Shown here: positions 55,520-62,369 of the stretch, one piece after another
Numbering within the stretch: the stretch's first letter is position 1
How the letters are laid out: every line of letters begins with the position of its first letter
NCBI GenBank assembly: GCA_963677355.2
Contig: CAXXXQ010000003.1
Coordinates: 372,001 to 436,000, forward strand
Length of the DNA stretch: 64,000 bases
Direction: 5' to 3'
DNA from: Thiomicrorhabdus sp963677355
GTDB taxonomy: Bacteria > Pseudomonadota > Gammaproteobacteria > Thiomicrospirales > Thiomicrospiraceae
Position numbers and translations under genes: made by a program
Notes under the pieces: generated by a model
Told to the model about the DNA's origin: nothing
Database searches by the model: none
Seen by the model: only the letters and a program-made list of their open reading frames with translations

Positions 55520-56761
55520 TTATTGATAACCTTTAGGGAATGGGTTTGGTTCAATCAAATCTTCAGATTCGTAAACCACTTCAAAAGTACCGTCTGCCTT
55601 AGCCTTACCTACGCGAGATTTAGACCATAGGTGATGGTTAGGGTGAACTTTTACATAACCTTCAGGCGCTGTAGTTAACTCGATGCCGGGAAGTGTTTTT
55701 CTGATAGCATCAACATCGAAAGAACCGGCTTTTTCAACTGCTGCTTTCCATAACCAAGGACCAAGATAAGCCGCTTGAGTTACGTCACCGATAACACTTT
55801 TTTCACCCCACATTTTTTTAAATGCGGCTTCGAATTTTTTGTTGTTATCATTTGGCAAGCTTTGGAAGTACTTCATAGAAGCGTATAGACCTTCAACGTT
55901 TTCACCACCAATACCGAGAATTTCATCTTCGGTAACAGATAGAGTCAGTACTAATGGTTTTTCTTTAGTTAGATCGATACCCGCTGCTTTGAGCTGCTTG
56001 TAGAATGCAACGTTAGATCCACCAACAACGGTTGTGAAGATAACGTCAGGCTTCTTAAGTTTGATTTTGTTGATTACAGAGTTGAACTGAGTGTGACCTA
56101 GAGGGTAGTACTCTTCACCCACAACTTTCAGCCCCAGTTTGTCAATGTGCTTACGTGCGATTTTGTTTGAAGTACGTGGCCAGATGTAGTCAGAACCAAG
56201 TAGGAAGAATTTTTTCGCCCCTTTGGTTTCTTTAGCCCAGTCGATACCTTTAAGGATCTGTTGAGTCGCTTCTTGACCAGTGTAGATAACGTTAGGAGAT
56301 TGCTCTAGACCTTCATAGAAAGTCGGGTAGAAAAGCATACCGTTGTACTGTTCAAAAACTGGAAGAGCTGCTTTACGTGATGCAGATGTCCAGCATCCGA
56401 ATACCGCCGCTACTTTGTCGTTTACCAGTAGTTTTTTAGACTTTTCAGCGAAAGTCGGCCAGTCACTGGCACCATCTTCCTGAATGTATTCGATCTTACG
56501 TCCTAAAACACCACCCATTTCATTGATTTGTTCAATAGCCAGTTTTTCAGCCTGAACAGAGCCAGTTTCACTGATCGCCATCGTACCAGTGATAGAGTGA
56601 AGGATACCTACTTTTACCGTGTCATCTGTTACCGCCAATCCGGTCGTGTTGGCTTCTGCTGCAAAAGCAGTTGAGTTAGCAAGCGCCATTGCTAGCGGCA
56701 GCGCGGCAAGTCCTTTGATTAAGGAACGTCTTGATTTTTGATGCGTATGTTTTTTTTCCAT
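55520..56761 (-). CDS. urtA: Urea/short-chain amide-binding protein UrtA (Tat signal)
   Basis: 413 residues. The twin-arginine signal 'SRRSLIKGLAALPLAMALA' ends near AFA-A. The mature protein is of the UrtA/FmdD type: 'VKVGILHSITGTMAISETGS', 'VFGCWTSASRKAALPVFEQY', 'YYPLGHTQFNSVINKIK'. ATG 56761 is chosen; an upstream TTG at 56800 would put the signal 13 residues in. First gene of the urtABCDE-fmdAB operon. Confidence 0.95.
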   Translation of the reverse strand: MEKKHTHQKSRRSLIKGLAALPLAMALANSTAFAAEANTTGLAVTDDTVKVGILHSITGTMAISETGSVQAEKLAIEQINEMGGVLGRKIEYIQEDGASDWPTFAEKSKKLLVNDKVAAVFGCWTSASRKAALPVFEQYNGMLFYPTFYEGLEQSPNVIYTGQEATQQILKGIDWAKETKGAKKFFLLGSDYIWPRTSNKIARKHIDKLGLKVVGEEYYPLGHTQFNSVINKIKLKKPDVIFTTVVGGSNVAFYKQLKAAGIDLTKEKPLVLTLSVTEDEILGIGGENVEGLYASMKYFQSLPNDNNKKFEAAFKKMWGEKSVIGDVTQAAYLGPWLWKAAVEKAGSFDVDAIRKTLPGIELTTAPEGYVKVHPNHHLWSKSRVGKAKADGTFEVVYESEDLIEPNPFPKGYQ

Positions 56762-56830
56762 GATTGGATTAACCTCTGCATAGTGTTGATATTGTTGCAA
56801 TTGTTGATGAATATTGTTGCCCGAGCGTTA

Positions 56831-56847
56831 TAGCATGGGGTGTGCCA
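56831..56847 (-). promoter_or_regulatory. Sigma-54 promoter of the urt-fmd operon
   Basis: On the minus strand TGGCAC-ACCCC-ATGCT: full -24 and near-full -12 with correct spacing. The predicted start near 56822 gives a leader of about 60 nt. Confidence 0.75.
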
Positions 56848-56910
56848 CACTTTGTAAAGTGTTGAATGATAAGAAAAAAAGTTTCATGTTGCTTGGTGTT
56901 TTACGATAAG

Positions 56911-56927
56911 GGCACTTATGTGGTGCA
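56911..56927. promoter_or_regulatory. NtrC-type enhancer site upstream of urtA
   Basis: GGCACTTATGTGGTGCA, the 5-7-5 NtrC palindrome with one outer mismatch, centred about 97 bp before the predicted start. Apart from these sites and the repeat before birA, 56848-57390 shows nothing gene-like. Confidence 0.75.
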
Positions 56928-57332
56928 TAAAAATATCCTGTTGGTGCGCTTTTCTGGTGGTTACTGTTTGCAGTCGGTTTTCTGTGATCGCGTTGCTTCA
57001 AATTTTAGTAAGGGGGTAGATGGGTTTGCTTTTGGGTGAGGATGAATTTACAACAGGTTTTAAGTTCAAGAGATTTGCTGTGTTAGACAAAATCTGGGTA
57101 TTGATAACTTAAGGCTGTCGGTTGTCACTGTGCAGAAATTCGGTGAATTTATTGATCTAGATATTAAAGTGGTGAGAGTGAAAGTGCGAGTCGGTTACAA
57201 GGCTGGTTTGTTCTGACGGTTCGGCTATTGCTCAATCAGTGTGATCAGTGGCCGCCGATAAGATATAAAGTTGAGCATGCCCGTTTTGCATTAAACTAGC
57301 GATATTAATAATTAGCCATCTATTAAATATCT

Positions 57333-57365
57333 AAGAAATATATAAGAAATATATAAGAAATATAT
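57333..57365 (+). repeat. Three exact tandem copies of AAGAAATATAT
   Basis: An 11-bp unit repeated three times without change, plus a partial copy on each side, ending 25 bp before the birA start. AT-rich and close to one helical turn; it may affect birA promoter activity or vary in copy number. Confidence 0.85.
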
Positions 57366-57390
57366 AAGCAACCTATAAAGGTGTTTTGTT

Positions 57391-58131
57391 TTGCCAAGTG
57401 ATAAATACCAGTCGATTGAACTTCATGAGATAGATTCTACAAGTCGTTTTCTTAAAGATTATTGTGCGCAATATCATCCACGGCAGCCCGTATTTTGCAG
57501 TGCCAATATCCAAACCGGGGGATATGGTCAGCAGAAACGTAGTTGGGTGACCAATTCTCATTCTGCGATTCTTTCAATGGCTTACCCTATCGCTGTCAAT
57601 GCCCGGTTTTCCGGTTTGATGAGCTTGCAGGTGGCCGCTTTAGTGCATCGTGCCTTGGCGGTATTGATTGATGATAAGCTGCAATTGAAGTGGCCAAACG
57701 ACCTGTTTAGCATACAGGGTAAGGTGGCCGGCATTTTAATTGAGCAGGTCAAAGTGAAAGATTATCGCGCTCTGGTCATCGGTATCGGCATCAACCGGCA
57801 GCAAGCCGATGAGGTCTCCGGATCGGCAGCGGTATCTGATTTTGAATTGAAAGAATTTATTGAGACTCTATATGCCTTGATAGAACAGTTGGGGCTGGTT
57901 GAGTTTGATGAAGGGATGCTTTTGAATTACTGGCAAGAGTACGGTTACTTCAGTGAAGGAGAGTCGATCAAGGTGTTGAACGATGCAACTGCTGAGGTTC
58001 GTTTTGGCGAATTTATCGGTATCAACGGATCCGGTCAAGCTCTGATTGAAGTTGAAGCGGATATGCATAGCGGCGGAGTTCAACGCATGGCATTGTCTTC
58101 CGGGCTGAATTCGATTCGTAAGCTTTCCTGA
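57391..58131 (+). CDS. birA: Biotin-[carboxylase] ligase (no HTH domain)
   Basis: 246 residues, catalytic core only: 'STSRFLKDYC', 'IQTGGYGQQKRSWVTN' (biotinyl-AMP loop), 'LQLKWPNDLF', 'KVAGILIEQVKVKDYRALVI' and 'GIGINRQ'. The N-terminal DNA-binding domain of E. coli BirA is missing. The start is TTG at 57391. It sits just upstream of a biotin-dependent carboxylase operon, so it may be dedicated to that enzyme or be the cell's only ligase. Confidence 0.92.
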   Translation: MPSDKYQSIELHEIDSTSRFLKDYCAQYHPRQPVFCSANIQTGGYGQQKRSWVTNSHSAILSMAYPIAVNARFSGLMSLQVAALVHRALAVLIDDKLQLKWPNDLFSIQGKVAGILIEQVKVKDYRALVIGIGINRQQADEVSGSAAVSDFELKEFIETLYALIEQLGLVEFDEGMLLNYWQEYGYFSEGESIKVLNDATAEVRFGEFIGINGSGQALIEVEADMHSGGVQRMALSSGLNSIRKLS

Positions 58132-58312
58132 GTTCATTTTTATAGTGTTCAATTTTTTTCCATGCGGTTTGCCCGCAGATTGTCTAGCAGATTTACGGTT
58201 GAGTCTGTTTTGTTTAAATAGAATGCATGCAGGTTGTTATTTTGGTGCGTTTGTCTAAATTGAAAGCGTGTTTTTAGGCCTGATTCCCGTAAAACTAGTG
58301 CATGTTAGGGGC

Positions 58313-58329
58313 TGGCACAGCCATTGCTT
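58313..58329 (+). promoter_or_regulatory. Sigma-54 promoter of the guanidine/urea carboxylase operon
   Basis: TGGCAC-AGCCA-TTGCT matches the consensus fully at both elements (GG 58314-58315, GC 58326-58327). Predicted start near 58339, about 50 bp before the permease gene. No NtrC palindrome could be found nearby, only half-sites such as GGTGCG. Confidence 0.85.
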
Positions 58330-58389
58330 ATTACGAATTTGTAAAATGGTAATAACGAATTCAATTAATAAAAGAAATGGTAAATCCCG

Positions 58390-59367
58390 ATGGCAGATCG
58401 TCTTACAAGTTGGACAACCCCAAGAGCGACTTTAGATAACACTTCTAAACGCATACTGACATTCGCAAGCTTTGCTATACCGATATTACTTTGGTGTTTG
58501 GTCAGTTACGTTCCGTTCATCTGGCACCCGCAAGTTGAGATTACTCAACCAGGTGGCGTCAGTTATTTTCGTGAAGGTTCTCTGGTTGACAAAGAAGTTT
58601 TCGATATAGAAGTGAACAAGATTCTGGAAGCTACGCCGGATATCGCTCAGGAAGCACTTCCGCAAGGCGAACCGGCTAACCCGGTATATCTGCCGGCGCC
58701 ACATGAAGTGGTCGGTGCTTTCTATACGGCCTTTACCACGCCGCCTAAACGCAGTAGCGAACCTTGGTTGCATGAGAGTTTATGGCATTCGATTCAAGTC
58801 ATTGCTTGGGGCTTCTTTTGGGCGATGCTGTTCGGAGTGCCTTTGGGGGTTCTGGCCGGGACTTACAATTCCGCATCGCATTTGATCGAACCGTTTACCG
58901 AATTCTTCCGCTATCTGCCAGCGCCCGCATTCGGAGCCTTGGCGGTGGCGATCCTCGGAATCTACGATGCGCCGAAAATCGCCATTATTTTTATCGGAAC
59001 CTTCTTTCAGATGGTACTGATTGTGTCGGCGACCACTCGCAAGTTCAATATGGCTCTGATTGAGGCGTCCTTGACCTTGGGTTGTAAAGGCGGGCGTATG
59101 ATCAAACGAGTAATTCTGCCGGGTATCTTGCCTGATCTGTACCGTGATATGCGCATCTTATTGGGTTGGGCGTGGACCTATTTGATCGTAGCCGAATTGA
59201 TCGGAACCAGCTCGGGAATCACGTGGTTTATTACTCAGCAAGCTCGTTACAAGAACTTTGATAACGTTTTTGCAGCCATTTTGATTATCGGAATGATTGG
59301 TTTGATTACCGATATTATTCTAGCCCAGATGGGTAAACGCCTGTTCCCATGGCATCAGACCAAGTAA
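58390..59367 (+). CDS. ABC permease of the guanidine/urea carboxylase cluster
   Basis: 325 residues, SsuC/TauC-type. One N-terminal helix, a hydrophilic insert (about 45-125), then the transport domain with five helices and the coupling loop 'LIEASLTLGCKGGRMIKRVI' (EAA-like). 'YLPAPHEVVGAFYTAF' and 'FRYLPAPAFGALAVAILGIY' match permeases annotated near urea carboxylase. The usual periplasmic binding protein gene is not present upstream. Confidence 0.88.
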   Translation: MADRLTSWTTPRATLDNTSKRILTFASFAIPILLWCLVSYVPFIWHPQVEITQPGGVSYFREGSLVDKEVFDIEVNKILEATPDIAQEALPQGEPANPVYLPAPHEVVGAFYTAFTTPPKRSSEPWLHESLWHSIQVIAWGFFWAMLFGVPLGVLAGTYNSASHLIEPFTEFFRYLPAPAFGALAVAILGIYDAPKIAIIFIGTFFQMVLIVSATTRKFNMALIEASLTLGCKGGRMIKRVILPGILPDLYRDMRILLGWAWTYLIVAELIGTSSGITWFITQQARYKNFDNVFAAILIIGMIGLITDIILAQMGKRLFPWHQTK

Positions 59368-59383
59368 ATGCAAGGAAAGTCTC

Positions 59384-60292
59384 GTGAATAAATCTCATCC
59401 ATTAGCAGAGTGGTTTACACCGGAAATTGAAGATAGAAGCCAGCGCATTTTACAGCGGCCGTCGGCTCTCACCATTTCGAATCTGCATAAAAGTTTTGAA
59501 CATAAGGGTAAGAACGTAAAAGTTCTGAACGGTATCGATTTCACCGCCTATAAGCGCGAATTTATTTGTGTGGTCGGCCCGTCGGGTTGCGGTAAATCGA
59601 CATTGGCACGTCTGATCGCCGGTTTGGAAACCTATGAAGAAGGTGAAATCAGCATTGATGATAAGGTCGTCAAATCACCGGGGCCGGATCGCGGCATGGT
59701 GTTTCAAAGTTACTCGCTGTTTCCGTGGTTAACCGTTAAACAAAACGTCATGTTTGGCATGACCGAAGGCGGCATGTCCAAGAACAATGCCGAGGCGGAA
59801 GCTTTGCAGTGGATCGATCTGGTCGGTTTGGATAAATTTGCCAACGCCTATCCGCACCAATTGTCCGGCGGGATGAAGCAGCGTGTGGCGATTATTCGAG
59901 CTTTGGCAACCCAGCCGAATATCTTATTGATGGATGAGCCGTTTGCGGCTCTGGATCCGAAGAACCGTTTGAAGATGCAGCAATATCTTCTGGAAATTTG
60001 GAAAAACATCGATATCACTGTGTTCTTTATCACGCATGATTTGGATGAAGCAATCTATCTTGCCGACCGCATTTTGGTATTGGAAGCCAACCCGGGGCAA
60101 GTGGTGGAAGCACTGGAAGTGCCTCTGCCTAGACCGCGTAAAAAAGATACGCTTCTATCTCCGGAGTTCCTAGCCATCAAAGATTATCTAGAGGGGCTGG
60201 TTCATCCGGAAGAAGAGGAAGAAGATATGGATGATAAGTTAAGTATGGTACGTATGGTACCGGTCGATTCAGAAGTTCCGGATATATTTTAG
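59384..60292 (+). CDS. ABC ATPase of the guanidine/urea carboxylase cluster
   Basis: 302 residues, SsuB/TauB-type: Walker A 'GPSGCGKST', 'MVFQSYSLFPWLTVKQNV', signature 'LSGGMKQRVAIIRALATQP', Walker B 'ILLMDEPFAALDPKNR'. A C-terminal acidic extension ('PEEEEEDMDDK') is unusual. Start GTG 59384 after AAGGAAAG. Its stop abuts the next start codon. Confidence 0.92.
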   Translation: MNKSHPLAEWFTPEIEDRSQRILQRPSALTISNLHKSFEHKGKNVKVLNGIDFTAYKREFICVVGPSGCGKSTLARLIAGLETYEEGEISIDDKVVKSPGPDRGMVFQSYSLFPWLTVKQNVMFGMTEGGMSKNNAEAEALQWIDLVGLDKFANAYPHQLSGGMKQRVAIIRALATQPNILLMDEPFAALDPKNRLKMQQYLLEIWKNIDITVFFITHDLDEAIYLADRILVLEANPGQVVEALEVPLPRPRKKDTLLSPEFLAIKDYLEGLVHPEEEEEDMDDKLSMVRMVPVDSEVPDIF

Positions 60293-60760
60293 ATGAGTAA
60301 CAGTAAATTAATTAGAACCAGCGCCTCTTTACCGGCCGATGTCGTCGAAGAGTTGGAGCAATTGACCAAAGCGCGTGGAATGAATAACCGTTCGGCACTG
60401 TTGGCAGACATGATTCGTAAAGAGTCAGCCGCTTTCAAGCAGAACTTTACCAACGAGATTATGGCCGGTACCTTCACTTTGGTTTTTGACCATTCGGTTC
60501 CCGGGCTGCAACAGAAGCTGAACCAGCTTAAACATAAGTATGTGGCGGAAATTATTTCCAGCACGCAAATTCAGTTAATGAACAACCATACTCTAGAGGT
60601 GAATCTGATGCAGGGGCCGGCTCAGGATCTGAAAAGAATCAGTGACGAGATGCAGGCTAACCGCGGCGTGAAAAACGGCAATCTGTATTTAACGCATTCT
60701 GCCTTGCCGCCAATTTATACAACTAACAACGTTTCAATAGAGGAGACAACCGATGTCTGA
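60293..60760 (+). CDS. NikR-like ribbon-helix-helix/ACT regulator with altered metal site
   Basis: 155 residues. The N-terminal ribbon-helix-helix ('LIRTSASLPADVVEELEQLT', 'KARGMNNRSALLADMIRKE') and C-terminal ACT-like domain ('DEMQANRGVKNGNLYL') align without gaps to E. coli NikR over the ligand region. His81 matches NikR His76, but Gln92, Gln94 and Thr100 replace His87, His89 and Cys95. It probably does not sense nickel in the normal way. Its 3' end overlaps the next gene by 8 bases, tying it to guanidine/urea metabolism. Confidence 0.85.
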   Translation: MSNSKLIRTSASLPADVVEELEQLTKARGMNNRSALLADMIRKESAAFKQNFTNEIMAGTFTLVFDHSVPGLQQKLNQLKHKYVAEIISSTQIQLMNNHTLEVNLMQGPAQDLKRISDEMQANRGVKNGNLYLTHSALPPIYTTNNVSIEETTDV

Positions 60761-61505
60761 AATTTCAACACCTAGCAGCTATCAAGGGTTGGTCTGGAAT
60801 GAGTCGCTACCGGGCGGGGCGCATTGGTCGGGAGTAATCCGTCGAGGAACTGTGTTAAGAATTACCGATGTGAACGGCGGCGCCAACGTAGCCATGTTGA
60901 TCAACAACATCGAAATCAAGAATGAACGCTACAACATGCCGGATACTTTGAAAGCGCAAAAAACCGCCTTTCTGACTACCCCGAATATGTGTTTCAGCGA
61001 TATGGGCCGTGTCATGTGCTCGATTATTGCCGATAGTTGCGGATGGCACGATACCATCGGCGGGATTTCCAATGCCAGAACGATGGCGGATAAATACGGC
61101 ATGAGAAGCTATCAGGAAGCGCATAACGACTACTACAAGAGTGGTTTTGACAGCCTGATTAATGAGTTGGGTAAGTGGGGCTTGAATGCCAGTGATGTCA
61201 TGCCGAATATCAACTGGTTCAGTAAAGTACGCGTTGAAGATGACGGCAGCATGACGTTTGTCGAGAACAATTCCAAAGCCGGTGATTATGTTGATCTCCG
61301 TTTTGAAATGGACTGCATCGTCTGTCTGTCGACCGCACAACACCCGATGGATCCGAATCCGGAATATGCACCGCAGCCGATTGAGCTGACCGTAATGAAG
61401 GCCGAGCCGGTTAAGGCGGATGATGCTTGTCGTCTGCACCGTGCAGAAAACCAACGTGCCTACTACAACACCAAAACTTACTATGGAGAAAACCCAGATG
61501 AGTAA
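60753..61505 (+). CDS. DUF1989 protein, probable carboxyguanidine deiminase subunit
   Basis: 250 residues, the type called urea carboxylase-associated protein 2. Motifs: 'GGAHWSGVIRRGTVLRITDV', 'CGWHDTIGG' (metal-binding Cys and His) and 'NWFSKVRVEDDGSMTFV'. Members of this pair (CgdA/CgdB) form a heteromeric deiminase that converts carboxyguanidine to allophanate and ammonia. GAGGAGA precedes ATG 60753. It overlaps the second subunit gene by 8 bases. Confidence 0.88.
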   Translation: MSEISTPSSYQGLVWNESLPGGAHWSGVIRRGTVLRITDVNGGANVAMLINNIEIKNERYNMPDTLKAQKTAFLTTPNMCFSDMGRVMCSIIADSCGWHDTIGGISNARTMADKYGMRSYQEAHNDYYKSGFDSLINELGKWGLNASDVMPNINWFSKVRVEDDGSMTFVENNSKAGDYVDLRFEMDCIVCLSTAQHPMDPNPEYAPQPIELTVMKAEPVKADDACRLHRAENQRAYYNTKTYYGENPDE

Positions 61506-62142
61506 TACAGCATTTGATAAAAACCGCGTTGTGTTCCGCGAAGTAGTGAAAGCGGGTGATCCATGGATGCATGAAGTGAAAGCCGGGCAGAAGTTCCGTA
61601 TTGTCGACTTGGAAGGAAACCAGGCGGTAGACACATTGTTCTATAACGCGCACGACCACTCGGAGCGTTATTCGGCTACCGACACGATTCGTGAACAAGG
61701 CAAAATCTATCTGACAACAGACAGCGTGCTGCGTTCCAACTTGGGCAATCCGATGCTGACCATCGTTGACGATACCTGCGGTCGTCACGATACTATCGGT
61801 GGCGCCTGCTCGGCGGAGAGCAACACCGTGCGTTATGCCATCGAAAAACGTCACATGCACTCGTGCCGCGATTCTTTTTTAATGGCATTGGGTAAATGCG
61901 AATGTAACCACGATAAACCGATGACCAAGGACGACCTGTCTAGCAACATCAACTTTTTCATGAATGTTCCGGTCTCTCCGGACGGCCATCTGGATTTTGA
62001 TGACGGTATTTCCGCGCCGGGACGTTATGTTGAGATGCAGGCGCATATGGATGTATTGGTACTGGTTTCCAACTGTCCGCAGTTGAATAACCCTTGTAAT
62101 GGGTATAACCCGACACCGGTAGAGATGGTGATTTGGGAATAA
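61498..62142 (+). CDS. DUF1989 protein, probable carboxyguanidine deiminase second subunit
   Basis: 214 residues, the urea carboxylase-associated protein 1 type and paralogue of the preceding protein: 'GQKFRIVDLEGNQAVDTLFY', 'CGRHDTIGGACSAESNTVRY', 'NINFFMNVPVSPDGHLDFDD' and 'LVLVSNCPQLNNPCNGYNPT'. ATG 61498 has GGAG upstream; longer frames run through the partner gene. CgdA/CgdB partnership is family knowledge; which is which is not assigned here. Confidence 0.88.
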   Translation: MSNTAFDKNRVVFREVVKAGDPWMHEVKAGQKFRIVDLEGNQAVDTLFYNAHDHSERYSATDTIREQGKIYLTTDSVLRSNLGNPMLTIVDDTCGRHDTIGGACSAESNTVRYAIEKRHMHSCRDSFLMALGKCECNHDKPMTKDDLSSNINFFMNVPVSPDGHLDFDDGISAPGRYVEMQAHMDVLVLVSNCPQLNNPCNGYNPTPVEMVIWE

Positions 62143-62146
62143 AAAC

Positions 62147-62254
62147 TTATTGCGAAGTTCAATAGCTGCGTTGGGCGGTGCTCGAAGTCCTCATGTATTT
62201 AATATACATTCCGGCTTCTCCTCTCCGTCCGCCTTGCTCTTGAACTTCTCATAA
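62147..62254. repeat. About 108-bp palindromic intergenic element
   Basis: Outer arms GAAGTTCAA / TTGAACTTC plus AGC/GCT, inner GGGCGG / CCGCC, and a central ATGTAT-ttaa-TATACAT. It can fold into one long stem. It lies between the second DUF1989 gene and the riboswitch and looks like a REP/MITE-type dispersed repeat. No second copy is in the window. Confidence 0.75.
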
Positions 62255-62291
62255 CAGTTTTTTGTAGAAAGATTTTTAAGTAGTAACACGT

Positions 62292-62297
62292 TATATA
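62292..62297 (+). promoter_or_regulatory. Possible internal -10 element
   Basis: TATATA with a poor -35 counterpart. If used, transcription would start near 62304, just before the riboswitch, giving the carboxylase its own promoter. Confidence 0.3.
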
Positions 62298-62311
62298 CAG
62301 ATTGAATACTT

Positions 62312-62355
62312 AACTTAGGACGACCTAAGTTTAAAGCGTTTTTCAGGACGACCTG
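62312..62355 (+). promoter_or_regulatory. Guanidine-II (mini-ykkC) riboswitch
   Basis: Two hairpins with identical AGG-ACGA-CCT tips: P1 AACTTAGG-ACGA-CCTAAGTT (62312-62331) and P2 CAGG-ACGA-CCTG (62344-62355), joined by 12 nt. Tandem stems with ACGR loops flanked by GG/CC are the defining features of the class, where each loop binds guanidinium and the loops dock together. The Shine-Dalgarno AAAGGA follows at 62358-62364, fitting translational activation by guanidine. Confidence 0.85.
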
Positions 62356-62369
62356 TCAAAGGAACAAAG

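Noticed and set aside
57333..57365. Tandem 11-mers as CRISPR or iteron array
   Set aside because: No spacers, only three copies, and no replication or cas gene nearby.
58328..58365. Repeated ACGAATT stretches as a further guanidine-II element
   Set aside because: The ACGA is not flanked by complementary GG/CC stems; only a weak TTATTA/TAATAA pairing exists.
58132..58389. Possible guanidine-I (ykkC) riboswitch before the transporter gene
   Set aside because: None of the conserved ykkC blocks is visible, and the sigma-54 start leaves only about 50 nt of leader.
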